From: a virus
Length of the DNA stretch: 40,116 bases
IMG/VR virus record: IMGVR_UViG_3300018018_000453
Span: 1 to 40,116 of that record
Direction: 5' to 3' (one strand)
In this document: piece after piece, positions 30,695 to 38,133 of the stretch
Position numbering within the stretch: the stretch's first letter is position 1
Layout: each line of letters begins with the position of its first letter
Notes under the pieces: generated by a model
The model's database searches: none
Seen by the model: the letters and a program-made list of their open reading frames with translations, nothing else
Told to the model about the DNA's origin: nothing
Position numbers and translations under genes: made by a program

Positions 30695-30836
30695 ATTCTC
30701 TAGGCGCGACAACCCCTAGGGCAGTTTGTCGCGAGCACCCACCTTTGAATCCTTTAGCAATAGATTTGTCGATGAACGCCCGTGACCCATGTGATTTTCC
30801 CGATTGACGTTATTCGAATTCTCTAAGCGCGACAAC
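30695..30836. repeat. 19-base direct repeat plus hairpin at the RHH / KRYLLYLP gene junction
   Basis: ATTCTCTA(G/A)GCGCGACAAC stands at 30695-30713 and again at 30818-30836 with one mismatch. In addition CGCGACAA at 30705-30712 pairs with TTGTCGCG at 30726-30733 to form an 8-bp stem around the end of the 103-aa gene. The copies are in the same reading frame and give LSRLEN in both. A duplicated gene end with a terminator hairpin is the simplest reading. Confidence 0.5.
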
Positions 30837-31027
30837 GGAAACTCAGTACCCTTCGGCACGAGGATGATTGCTGGCCCGAACAGGCGCACTAGGTAATCTA
30901 CCGACCGGTCAACTTGATCTCCTATCGCGACCGGTAGATACAGGAGATAACGCTTGCAACGGTAGCGCCCCTTCCTCATGTACCGCTTCCAATACCAAAC
31001 CAACCGAATACGAGCTATAGTCCGCAC
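30716..31027 (-). CDS. Small basic protein downstream of the CKCGGNC gene
   Basis: 103 aa, very basic N-terminus (RIRLVWYWKRYMRKGRYRCKRYLLYLPVAIGDQVDRSVDYLVRLFGPAIILVP) containing the segment KRYLLYLP that reads like a beta-strand and turn of a small DNA- or RNA-binding domain. The second half is low in structure and perhaps not conserved. It starts 13 bases after the CKCGGNC gene and shares its transcript. Unknown family. Confidence 0.55.
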   Translation of the reverse strand: MRTIARIRLVWYWKRYMRKGRYRCKRYLLYLPVAIGDQVDRSVDYLVRLFGPAIILVPKGTEFPLSRLENSNNVNRENHMGHGRSSTNLLLKDSKVGARDKLP

Positions 31028-31040
31028 ACAACTCGACTAT

Positions 31041-31205
31041 TCAACGCCAACCCGACTCCTTCACCTGGAGCTGCAACAGCTCCCTTGAGAGGAACTGCAA
31101 CGTTTCACAATTCCCGCCACATTTACACCTGGGCGCCGCTTCAACCAGGAGGAGCAGCTTCCCAGCAACCGTCAAATTAGAATCGACATCAGCAGTCAAA
31201 CTCAA
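31041..31205 (-). CDS. CKCGGNC-motif micro-protein, copy 1
   Basis: 54 aa read from TTG at 31205: LTVAGKLLLLVEAAPRCKCGG and then NCETLQFLSRELLQLQVKES. A short helical protein with Cys-x-Cys-x3-Cys in its middle. It is clearly related, at both DNA and protein level, to the plus-strand gene at 35754-35933; 28 bases are identical. The shared frame begins at this TTG and breaks just upstream, which fixes the start. The motif may bind a metal, or bridge to another protein. Not in any family known to me. Confidence 0.6.
   Translation of the reverse strand: MSLTADVDSNLTVAGKLLLLVEAAPRCKCGGNCETLQFLSRELLQLQVKESGWR
31129..31156. repeat. 28-base perfect inverted repeat, left copy
   Basis: The reverse complement of this 28-base word is found at 35815-35842. 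Both are inside the CKCGGNC genes, encoding LLLLVEAAP. Weaker similarity continues on both sides for about 150 bases. The pair brackets 4.6 kb. Confidence 0.9.
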
Positions 31206-31401
31206 ACCACAGGAAATTCACATGTTCAATACAACCATAAAATCAGAGAGACCCCTAGTAATTACCCCGAGACTCCAAGAAAAGTAAAATCCCCAACTTC
31301 GAAGAGAAGCTCTAGCTTACGTCGTGTAGACGCATATCTTTCTCTAGTTCAGCAGTCTGTCTAAGCAGAACGCAGCATGAGTTGGAACAGGTGACCGTGG
31401 C

Positions 31402-31716
31402 ATGACCGCTCGCACCGAGGAGCGGACATGCGAATCTTGCCACCAACCCATACAGCGAAACTTGGCGCAGTTAGATGGCCTCGACTACCACTATGGCTGT
31501 TTGAAGGGCACGGTGCAGTTCGGTAGGGCTGTTGCCATATGCCAAGACTGTTTCAATTGGCTAACCGCCGCCAAGGTTGTTGAACTCAACTTTCAGGAGG
31601 GGCAGGTAAGGCGACAGAGGACCTGCGGCGTTTGTGGTGGCCAGGAGCTACGCTTTAGGCCAGTTCCGGATAGTGCGAGTGTCGCTGGAACCACGATCGT
31701 TCATTCTGGTTTGTGA
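31402..31716 (+). CDS. Multi-cysteine zinc-finger protein
   Basis: 104 aa with CESC near residue 10, HYGC at about 30-33, CQDC near 47-50 and CGVC near 75-78. This gives two zinc sites, possibly a treble-clef finger plus ribbon. AGGTGACC precedes the ATG by seven bases. The first gene of a short plus-strand unit with the next RHH-zinc gene. A transcription or nucleic-acid factor is likely. Confidence 0.65.
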   Translation: MTARTEERTCESCHQPIQRNLAQLDGLDYHYGCLKGTVQFGRAVAICQDCFNWLTAAKVVELNFQEGQVRRQRTCGVCGGQELRFRPVPDSASVAGTTIVHSGL

Positions 31717-31717
31717 C

Positions 31718-31742
31718 CTAACAGAACAGTCTAACAGAACAG
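31718..31742 (+). repeat. Tandem 12-base direct repeat before the RHH-zinc gene
   Basis: CTAACAGAACAG at 31718-31729 is repeated one base later at 31731-31742 (13-base period). It fills the gap between two genes, just before the ATG at 31749. Candidate operator for the encoded DNA-binding protein, or a slippage product. Confidence 0.6.
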
Positions 31743-31748
31743 ATTGGC

Positions 31749-32045
31749 ATGCCAACTGTAACGTTCCATATTCCAGAGGAAAAGAAGGCTACTTGGCAGC
31801 GGTTTTTAGAGATGATTCACGGCGAGCATGTCGGCGCCGGCAACATCATTCTACCATGGATTGAACAGTTCGTTGAAAACCGGTGGCCAGGCAACGCTCA
31901 GTGCCGCATGACACAATTCCTGGGCCTGGCGCACCCTCCCCGCGAGCGAGGCATAGATCAACGAGTTTGCCCACGCTGCACACGACTCATGATCTACTAC
32001 CACAACGACCAGAACTTGTTATGTTACGAGTGCCAGCCTCGATGA
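31749..32045 (+). CDS. RHH-like protein with C-terminal zinc ribbon
   Basis: 98 aa. The N-terminus (TVTFHIPEEKKATWQRFLEMIHGEHVGAGNIILPWIEQFVEN) has strand, helix, turn and helix as in ribbon-helix-helix proteins, with a longer loop. The C-terminus carries CPRC ... CYEC, a zinc ribbon. The fusion suggests a regulator. No clear Shine-Dalgarno; it lies just after a tandem repeat that might be its operator. Confidence 0.6.
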   Translation: MPTVTFHIPEEKKATWQRFLEMIHGEHVGAGNIILPWIEQFVENRWPGNAQCRMTQFLGLAHPPRERGIDQRVCPRCTRLMIYYHNDQNLLCYECQPR

Positions 32046-32062
32046 GGTGCCGGTCATACCCC

Positions 32063-32092
32063 AGGTATTAGGCACAATAATGCCGGATACCT
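32063..32092 (+). terminator. Stem-loop after the RHH-zinc gene
   Basis: AGGTAT (32063-32068) pairs with ATACCT (32087-32092), and GGCA (32071-32074) with TGCC (32081-32084), giving a bulged hairpin soon after the stop at 32045. It may end the plus-strand unit. The remainder up to 32225 shows no gene. Confidence 0.4.
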
Positions 32093-32225
32093 TATGACTG
32101 GTGAGTTTCTTCACCGTGTTCTACCCAATCGATTCTCAGATGATGGCTGACTCAAAGAGCTACGCGCGTTGGCTGGATGTCTTGAGGACCTTTTCGTAGC
32201 CTCAGATCAATAATCGCTAAGACGG

Positions 32226-33269
32226 CTAGAATCCAAGCACTCGAGATTTGCTTTGGAGATCGATGTTCAACAGACTTTTCTTGTTCGGCAATGTCCTCAC
32301 TCTCCTGATTAGGTGAGCCTTCCTCTTCTGCCTCACAAGCGGCAACAGTGCTCCAGTCTTAAAGCATTTCGCAATTTTGCGATGAGGTTCGCTTACGTCA
32401 ACGCGACCGAATACAGTGGCAAATCTGCGCAGGCAAGGCGTCGGGTCTCCAATATCACATCCAACCCACAACCGCTCGTGCACTTGGGCTGCGTGAAGCG
32501 TTGACCCCCCACCTGCAAAAATATCCAACACGATGTCATGCTTGTTTGTGGCCATCAAGATCGCCCTTTCCGGGATGTGTAGTGGGAGTTCGTTGACCCT
32601 GACTCTCCGAGCTTTGTCTTGATTGGCAGGCCGGGTATCCTCCCAAAAATCAGATATCTGAATCCATGGAACACCTAGGTCATCTTGAAACTTCTCGTAT
32701 TTCTTTCGATACCCTCCATAATCGGGCAGAACCGCATTACAATTTCGGCATGTCGGTGCCCTTTGGCGGACTATGTTGAAGGTTGCGTGTCCTCCTGTTT
32801 TGGTGTAATACAGAATCGTGTATAGTGCAGGGTGCAACCTGCCTCGAATGGGGAATCCGTTTTTCATTTTCACCGCAATCAGATTCCGGAGGGTGACATC
32901 GCCCCTTTCGTTCAACCAAGCGCCGAGGTCTAATGCCCACCGAGGTAGGTGGTATACACACAATGTTCCTCCAGGTTTCAGAACTCGGATCACTGCGTTC
33001 AACCATCTCTTGCACCACCGACGGTATTCGTCCACACCATTGTTGTCTTCAAAACTCGGATCTCCATAGTTCTTGCCCAGATTGAAAGGAGGATCCGCAA
33101 AGCAGAAGTCAATGCTCTCCGAACGGAGAAGATCGAGAAATCTAAGACAATCAGACCTAAAATAGGCCCCGTAACGGTTGAAGTAAATTGGTTCCACCGA
33201 ACGAATGCCGCGTTGAGCGGTTGAAGCCTCCATGACGAAATTATATCGTTTTACCGGTATAAATGTCAT
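32226..33269 (-). CDS. DNA methyltransferase of the beta class (DPPF ... FAGGGST)
   Basis: 347 aa. The catalytic motif DPPF at 59-62 precedes the SAM-binding motif FAGGGST at 251-257, which is the beta-class order of N4-cytosine or N6-adenine methylases. LKPGGTLCVYHLP (about 97-109) is the expected motif V region and a CRNC pair lies at 174-177 in the variable region, perhaps a zinc site in the target domain. It overlaps the upstream HTH gene by ATGA and lies divergent to the AIPR gene, so a modification role in a restriction-like cassette is likely. An ATG at residue 13 could also start it. Confidence 0.85.
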   Translation of the reverse strand: MTFIPVKRYNFVMEASTAQRGIRSVEPIYFNRYGAYFRSDCLRFLDLLRSESIDFCFADPPFNLGKNYGDPSFEDNNGVDEYRRWCKRWLNAVIRVLKPGGTLCVYHLPRWALDLGAWLNERGDVTLRNLIAVKMKNGFPIRGRLHPALYTILYYTKTGGHATFNIVRQRAPTCRNCNAVLPDYGGYRKKYEKFQDDLGVPWIQISDFWEDTRPANQDKARRVRVNELPLHIPERAILMATNKHDIVLDIFAGGGSTLHAAQVHERLWVGCDIGDPTPCLRRFATVFGRVDVSEPHRKIAKCFKTGALLPLVRQKRKAHLIRRVRTLPNKKSLLNIDLQSKSRVLGF

Positions 33270-33490
33270 CTCCCTTTTCTCCCCGGTCTAGGCTGGGATT
33301 GAATGTACTGGAGGAGACTTCCAGCATGGATGAACCAATCACGGCCACGTCTGGATCCGCGAACAACTCCTCTTCTGGCCAGAAGGGAAAGATGATCACG
33401 ATCGTACCCGGTGAGCCTTGATGCTTCGCTAGTCGTTAGCGTCGCACCCTCTCGGGCCTTATTCTCCAGCTCTGGGCTGACTTTCTTCAT
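33266..33490 (-). CDS. Small helix-turn-helix protein, candidate control protein
   Basis: Read from the ATG at 33490 (74 aa), since the long frame upstream to 33841 runs antisense through the AIPR gene. Residues about 18-60 (TTSEASRLTGYDRDHLSLLARRGVVRGSRRGRDWFI) look like an excisionase/MerR-type winged HTH. Coupled to the methyltransferase by ATGA. A TATA-like AGATATATC near 33513-33521 and a palindrome overlapping the predicted start of transcription fit autoregulation, as C proteins do in restriction systems. Confidence 0.6.
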   Translation of the reverse strand: MKKVSPELENKAREGATLTTSEASRLTGYDRDHLSLLARRGVVRGSRRGRDWFIHAGSLLQYIQSQPRPGRKGR

Positions 33491-33506
33491 TTTGGGCGCC
33501 CCAAAA
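33490..33506. promoter_or_regulatory. Palindrome at the start of the HTH gene
   Basis: TTTTGGG and CCCAAAA flank a three-base centre at 33490-33506. The TATA-like sequence about 25 bases further upstream on the minus strand would start transcription inside this palindrome. It is a natural operator for the encoded HTH protein and could tune methyltransferase supply. Confidence 0.5.
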
Positions 33507-33643
33507 GCTCCGTCGATATATCTTAGTTGCGGAGGAATCCAAGCTTGATACAGCTCTGTTCCTATGCAAATTCTAATAAAAGGTGATATCTGAGATCTAC
33601 AGGGCTTGCAGGTGGCGCATGTTATCACTTTTGCACAAAAGGT

Positions 33644-33711
33644 CTGACACGATATGAGTGAGATGTGATTGCCGCCAAAGAATTTTCGCATCCATGTTAC
33701 TGACACGATAT
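33644..33711 (+). repeat. 12-base direct repeat around the AIPR start
   Basis: CTGACACGATAT at 33644-33655 and 33700-33711, 56 bases apart. The second copy is inside the coding sequence (codons for TDTI). Possibly a pair of regulator sites around the start at 33669. Confidence 0.45.
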
Positions 33712-35534
33712 CTAGGCTGAAATCTGAATATGGCTGGACGGAAGACACCCAGGCCTTTGCCCACTGGGCAATTTGCCACGCGTCAGACCTGCATGAACGA
33801 GACGTATTTGATGAGGTATATGTGGGTTCAAAGGATGACATGGCACTGGACGGATTCTACATTGATCCAGATCAGAAGGAGATACACCTACACCAATGCA
33901 AATATCATACTTCTGAGTCGAATTACGACGACCGTGCAGCTCTGGATGAGTTCGTCAAAGTACTAGAGAGACTGAAGGATGAAAAATCCAGCAAAGAGTT
34001 CAAAAGTGCTGCATTACGAAGCTGTGCTAGAGTGTATCGCGAGGAGGCAATTGCCGATCGCTACAACGTGGTTATGAAGTTCATCGTATACGCCACCCTG
34101 ACGCCCTCAGTCACAAATGAAGCAACGATACTTCGAAAATCCCTTCCTCAGAGGCATAGTCTGGAAATTTGGGACCTTAAGAGACTCGAAAATACATATT
34201 ACGCTCGATTTGCTTGGGACGACCCAATAACTGAACCAATTACGTTCCCACTTGTAAACACAAAACATGTAGATATGAAGACGGAAAAGGCTAACGCAGT
34301 AGTTGTGAATATCCCAGCCGCAGAATTATACGACATTAGAAAGAAATATTCGAGACGGCTCTTTGCAAAGGACGTAAGGTATTACCTTCCTAAATCGCAG
34401 ATTAACAAGGCTATAGCTGAGACTTTGGATTCGCCGTCACAGAGAGAATACTTCTGGTTCTTCAATAATGGCATCAGCATCAGCTGCAGCGACTATTCGA
34501 TCAGCCGGAAGAAGAAAACGATTCGGATTGTTGAGCCCCAGATAATAAATGGCTGCCAAACCGCCGAGTCGATCTTTAACTTTGGTGATTCCGTGAAACA
34601 TGGACGCCATAACTTGGAAAAGGTGAGCGTTCTAGCTCGCGTCATTAAGCTCTCAGAAAAGGACGCGACTCTGAGCGCAAATATCACGGCCCGGACAAAT
34701 ACGCAGAATCCTCAAACATCACGAAATCTATGTGCAAATTACATATCACAGACGAGGTTAAAGAAGCGATTCAATGAGTTAGTTCCTCCAGTTTTCTATC
34801 AAACCAAGGACGGGGAATGGGAGAGCCTCCCTACCCACAAGAAAGATCACCACACAAGCAAAGAAGGCATGATCAGAAGAGTTGACAATCGCGATGCTGC
34901 CCAAGCATACATCGCATTCGCTAGGGACGATGACAAGTTGAATCCTGTGCAGGCTAGGCGATTGAGAAGTAGCCTGTTCGACATGACGAAACTCACTTAT
35001 CAAGACGTCTTCCCAGATGAGCCGCGAACTCCATATGAGTATCTGGTGCCGTGCCTTTTTCTCATGTACGTAGAAAGGAGGATTAGATCAATCCTCAAGG
35101 AAATCGGCGAACACGCACAGAAAGAGCAGGACGATGAAGAGCGCGTACAAGATGAAATAAAGGCGTCGGTGAGATATGCCAAGTGGTTCATGGTCGGAAT
35201 ATTGGGTTGGCTGGCTGGCAGACATTACGCGAAAGTGGCTTCCTACCCGGCAATCGCCAAGATTCTCTATCCTGCAATAGGCGATTTCTGGTCACCGTCA
35301 GATCTTGGGAAACAGATGCTTGACTTTGCGTTTACTGTGATCGAAGAGTACAGCGATGAAGAAACTAGGCGAGACGATGACGAAGAGGAGCCAGACCGCG
35401 AGGAGTTCGATCCTGCCCTAGCTTACAGACAGGATCGAACGTGGAAGAACTTGAAGCGTAAAGCGGCCCGGAACTATAAGCGAGAGATTGATTCTGGACG
35501 CTTCAAAGCCGACCTCTTCCCGAACTTGACTTAG
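33669..35534 (+). CDS. AIPR-family (abortive phage infection) protein
   Basis: 621 aa. The N-terminus has a nuclease-like pattern: ALDGFYIDPDQKEIHLHQCKYH, with Asp 61, Glu 71 and the Q-x-K pair at 76-78, as in PD-(D/E)XK folds. The centre has the AIPR hallmarks FNNGIS (265-270) and QIINGCQTAE (291-300), and downstream ARTNTQNPQTSRNL. The end is an acidic tail (DEETRRDDDEEEPDREEFD). AIPR proteins are linked to abortive infection and often sit beside methyltransferases. The TTG start is the first in frame. Base composition is more A+T-rich than the viral block, which suggests a separate origin. Confidence 0.85.
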   Translation: MPPKNFRIHVTDTISRLKSEYGWTEDTQAFAHWAICHASDLHERDVFDEVYVGSKDDMALDGFYIDPDQKEIHLHQCKYHTSESNYDDRAALDEFVKVLERLKDEKSSKEFKSAALRSCARVYREEAIADRYNVVMKFIVYATLTPSVTNEATILRKSLPQRHSLEIWDLKRLENTYYARFAWDDPITEPITFPLVNTKHVDMKTEKANAVVVNIPAAELYDIRKKYSRRLFAKDVRYYLPKSQINKAIAETLDSPSQREYFWFFNNGISISCSDYSISRKKKTIRIVEPQIINGCQTAESIFNFGDSVKHGRHNLEKVSVLARVIKLSEKDATLSANITARTNTQNPQTSRNLCANYISQTRLKKRFNELVPPVFYQTKDGEWESLPTHKKDHHTSKEGMIRRVDNRDAAQAYIAFARDDDKLNPVQARRLRSSLFDMTKLTYQDVFPDEPRTPYEYLVPCLFLMYVERRIRSILKEIGEHAQKEQDDEERVQDEIKASVRYAKWFMVGILGWLAGRHYAKVASYPAIAKILYPAIGDFWSPSDLGKQMLDFAFTVIEEYSDEETRRDDDEEEPDREEFDPALAYRQDRTWKNLKRKAARNYKREIDSGRFKADLFPNLT

Positions 35535-35753
35535 TGACACTGTCTAGCTCAGGAGGCCTTCGCCATCATTTCTTTCTTGTAATCAAGTATGTCGCAACGT
35601 AGGAATTTTCCGGCGTACTCTTTGGTATACTCTGAAGTAACGCGTCACCGGTATAGCCTAACCGGTATTTTACTTTCCTTGAGCTCTCGGGGTGGCTGGT
35701 TTTCGTCTGCGTGGTTTTATGGTTGCGTTGGATGTGTGAATTTTCTGCGTGGT

Positions 35754-35933
35754 TTGAGTTTGAGACCTGATGAAGATGCTGTGTTGGATTCTATGTTGAC
35801 GGTTGCTGGTAAGTTGCTCCTCCTGGTTGAAGCGGCGCCCAGATGCAAGTGTGGCGGTAACTGCAAGGCTCTGCAATTCCTTGCCAAAACGCTGACCGAA
35901 AGAAAGGTCCGGGAGGACGGCCGGCAACTTTGA
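35754..35933 (+). CDS. CKCGGNC-motif micro-protein, copy 2
   Basis: A longer frame opens at 35589, but comparison with copy 1 places the shared start at the TTG at 35754, giving 59 aa. It reads SLRPDEDAVLDSMLTVAGK, then LLLLVEAAPRCKCGG, then NCKALQFLAKTLTERKV. Copy 1 lacks four codons near DEDAVLD. The DNA similarity reaches upstream of the start, so part of the control region was copied too. Placed after the AIPR gene on the same strand, in inverted orientation to copy 1. Confidence 0.6.
   Translation: MSLRPDEDAVLDSMLTVAGKLLLLVEAAPRCKCGGNCKALQFLAKTLTERKVREDGRQL
35815..35842. repeat. 28-base perfect inverted repeat, right copy
   Basis: Reverse complement of 31129-31156. See the left copy. 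The distance and orientation would allow inversion of the 4.6-kb segment by recombination. Confidence 0.9.
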
Positions 35934-36222
35934 GCGGAGTCAGTAATTTCGAGGTTACGAGTCCTAGGTAACTTTGAGCGAGGAAACCCAGATTACCGAC
36001 ATGAACTTCAACTGGAAATGGCTAGAGCGCTGAAGTGGATTCAACCGATCTACAACAAACGAAGGACCTAGACCCACGCCAGCTCCTGGAATTGGTTGAG
36101 GGTCATTTGAACTAACCAAACTATTCAAAAGAAGAAAAGAAGTCCACTTTAGGACTAATTGGGAATCACGCCTAGAAAGCCATATGTACAAAATTGAGCG
36201 ACTGTCAAATGGAGAAAATCAA
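35934..36222. other. Non-coding gap with a short repeat
   Basis: No convincing gene in either strand. AACTTTGAGCG stands at 35926-35936 and again at 35970-35980. The second half is A+T-rich and leads into the DUF3800 gene, so it probably holds that gene's promoter. Confidence 0.5.
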
Positions 36223-36969
36223 ATGCATCTCTTGTATCTCGACGCCAGCGGAGACCCAGGTTGGTGTCCGCCCCATGGAAGAAGTCGAACCAAGTGGTAC
36301 GTTCTTGCTGGACTATCACTTGAAGAAAAACTATGGAAGCAGGCAGACCAAAACGTAAAGGACGTTCTTGCCAAGCATGGTCTCCAATGGCTAACGGACT
36401 TCAGAGAACTGAGGCTATCTACAATCCTTGCAGGAGCACATCCTTACGAAACTTTGGACATAGCTCGTCGCAGAGCTTTGGTGAATGATATCTTCACCCT
36501 GGTGGTAAACTTGAAGCCAGTCTTGTTCTATTCCGCTATTGATAAGGTCAAACATAGAACCCAGTATGGTGTGAGAGCTTATTCTCCGCATGTCTGGGCT
36601 TTTCAACTGATTTGTCCACGCTTCCACAAGTATCTAGAACGGATAGATGGGCTGGGTATTTTCGTTATGGATCCCGAAGAGACCAAACATGATGCCAAGC
36701 TGAAAGAATTAATCAAGAATGCCAGAGAACAAGGAATCGTGCTTACAAGCAGTTTTAATCCTTACTTTAGTAACACACAGCTGCCACGCATAATCGAAAG
36801 TGTCCTTTTCGTACAGTCACAGGATTCTCCAGGAATACAACTCGCTGACTTCTGTAGCCACGCTATTTGGAAACACTACGAAAGAAGTATGAGCTTACGC
36901 TACAAGCAGATCGCTGGACTACTGGACACGTTCTCTGGCACAGTATATGGTTCCAAGGTTTGGCCTTAA
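36223..36969 (+). CDS. DUF3800 protein
   Basis: 248 aa from the ATG at 36223, which has GGAGA eight bases before it. The DUF3800 marks are LLYLDASGDPG at the N-terminus, WLTDFRELRLS, FVMDPEE in the middle (about 145-151), and SVLFVQSQDSPGIQLADFCSHAIW near the end. The three acidic positions resemble an RNase H-like nuclease core, although activity is little studied. DUF3800 genes are common in defence islands and mobile elements, which fits the AIPR and methyltransferase neighbours. Confidence 0.85.
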   Translation: MHLLYLDASGDPGWCPPHGRSRTKWYVLAGLSLEEKLWKQADQNVKDVLAKHGLQWLTDFRELRLSTILAGAHPYETLDIARRRALVNDIFTLVVNLKPVLFYSAIDKVKHRTQYGVRAYSPHVWAFQLICPRFHKYLERIDGLGIFVMDPEETKHDAKLKELIKNAREQGIVLTSSFNPYFSNTQLPRIIESVLFVQSQDSPGIQLADFCSHAIWKHYERSMSLRYKQIAGLLDTFSGTVYGSKVWP

Positions 36970-37399
36970 TGCATAATTAAGAGGGAAAGTGGGACCACCG
37001 CTAGGGCAGCCCCGCGAGTCAACAAGGACTCTACTTTGCCCACACTCTATCCATATGAATGTATATATTGGGTTTGGGGTAAATTCGCTACTCGGGGATT
37101 TGTGCACGAACACGCGCATATTTGCAAATGGTTATCCTTAAAATTGTATCTTCTGTCAGGTAAGATTTTCCTTCTAGCAGCAGCATTCTCTATCATACGA
37201 AAAGCAACGGCCCCTATCGGGCTGACGAGAAGGTACCGTTACCGAATCAAGGGTAACGCAAAGGGAACGGTTGGTTGATAGGGCTCTTGGCGAACACGCT
37301 TCTGGTGATGTGGCAGAGGCCCCAGATTAGGACGGGAGCCTCGTAGATGTGGTAACGAAAAGACTCATGGGTTGGTGAGAATCCCCAAATTAGGACGGC
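36970..37399. other. Gap without a convincing gene
   Basis: A plus-strand frame at 37036-37278 has poor composition and no Shine-Dalgarno. ATTAGGACGG occurs twice, in the words CCCAGATTAGGACGG and CCAAATTAGGACGG, about 60 bases apart near 37320 and 37385; the first sits in a GAGGC/GCCTC stem. Confidence 0.45.
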
Positions 37400-38057
37400 T
37401 CAATTTCGTCCATTGCTTCTTTTCCTATGGAGCCGGACACCAAGAAGGGCAGTAAAGCTTGCCAGAACTATCGGGAGAATGGTTTGAAACTTGTTGGGTA
37501 CGAAATCCTGCTGACTCGCGATAAGACGAACTGGTGGCTGACTGCTCGGAACAAGACCCACATTCGTTAGGAAAAGGAAATAGTAGCCACCGGCAACCGT
37601 TGTGTTCCACTCGAACGGAATATTATACGTCTTATTGGCGTCGTAGTAGGTGAACTTTTGATAGCATCCTTCGCTCTGACTCTGAATCGTTGCCCCGGAA
37701 ATGTCGCTCGGCTGCCTCACATCGATACGGTCGTACTCGGGCTTGGTGAAAACGCATAGCGTGGGCATATATGCGAAGGCTGATTCGAGAATTGCTGCTG
37801 CTGGCCGTAAGTTTCACCCACCAAAATCAATTCTCCCACCGTAAGTCTCCCAACTGCGAAGTTAACGTTAGAAGCATCAAAAACACCCCAAACGCCAAAG
37901 CTCGCGTACCGCGGCTGGATAGAATCGTAAACACGCCACAAAACCTGATCCTGAATCGGATAGAACACAACCCAAAGAGAGGCCCCAGCCGTTAACGCGA
38001 TAAAAACGAAGCTTCTACTTCCTGTCTAACTCGTGAGCGGGGTTTGCCGCCCTCCAT
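37400..38057 (-). pseudogene. Membrane-anchored surface protein broken by two apparent frameshifts
   Basis: Three frames together give one sensible protein. The ATG at 38057 gives a basic, charged N-terminus (MEGGKPRSRVRQEVEASF). A shift near the A5/T5 run at 38002-38006 leads to FIALTAGASLWVVFYPIQDQVLWRVYD and onward to GETYGQQQQFSNQ. A second shift near the CAG repeat (about 37800) leads to the end frame with a beta domain (CVFTKPEYDRIDV...NTTVAGGYYFLFL) and a C-terminal helix followed by RLHRKR. Signal/anchor, extracellular domain and tail are all present but not in one frame. Decay, sequencing error or recoding remain open. Confidence 0.55.
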
Positions 38058-38105
38058 GGTTTCAGTCGGAGCTCTTCAGTCATTAAAGCATGAGCGGTGA
38101 TAATG

Positions 38106-38111
38106 TTTTAT
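38106..38111 (+). promoter_or_regulatory. TATA-like box of the Mod-like methyltransferase
   Basis: TTTTAT, about 26 bases before the TTG at 38134. Transcription would begin at or next to the start codon, so the mRNA would be leaderless, a common archaeal mode. No Shine-Dalgarno is present. Confidence 0.5.
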
Positions 38112-38133
38112 CGGCAATCCGTCAAGACTTAGC

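Noticed and set aside
30602-30715. Possible integration (attachment) site next to the RHH gene
   Set aside because: No tRNA, no integrase and no matching copy of the sequence at the other end of the viral block.
32046-32225. Possible structured RNA gene
   Set aside because: Only one simple hairpin at 32063-32092; the rest lacks strong pairing or tRNA features.
33266-33841. 191-aa version of the HTH protein
   Set aside because: The first 117 residues run antisense across the AIPR promoter and start, are Cys/Ser-rich and do not look like a domain; the ATG at 33490 with the TATA and palindrome is better.
35926-35980. AACTTTGAGCG repeat as an attachment core
   Set aside because: Too short, both copies on one side, and no partner elsewhere in the window.
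37036-37278. 80-aa plus-strand ORF in the gap after DUF3800
   Set aside because: No Shine-Dalgarno, no domain-like pattern, odd composition.
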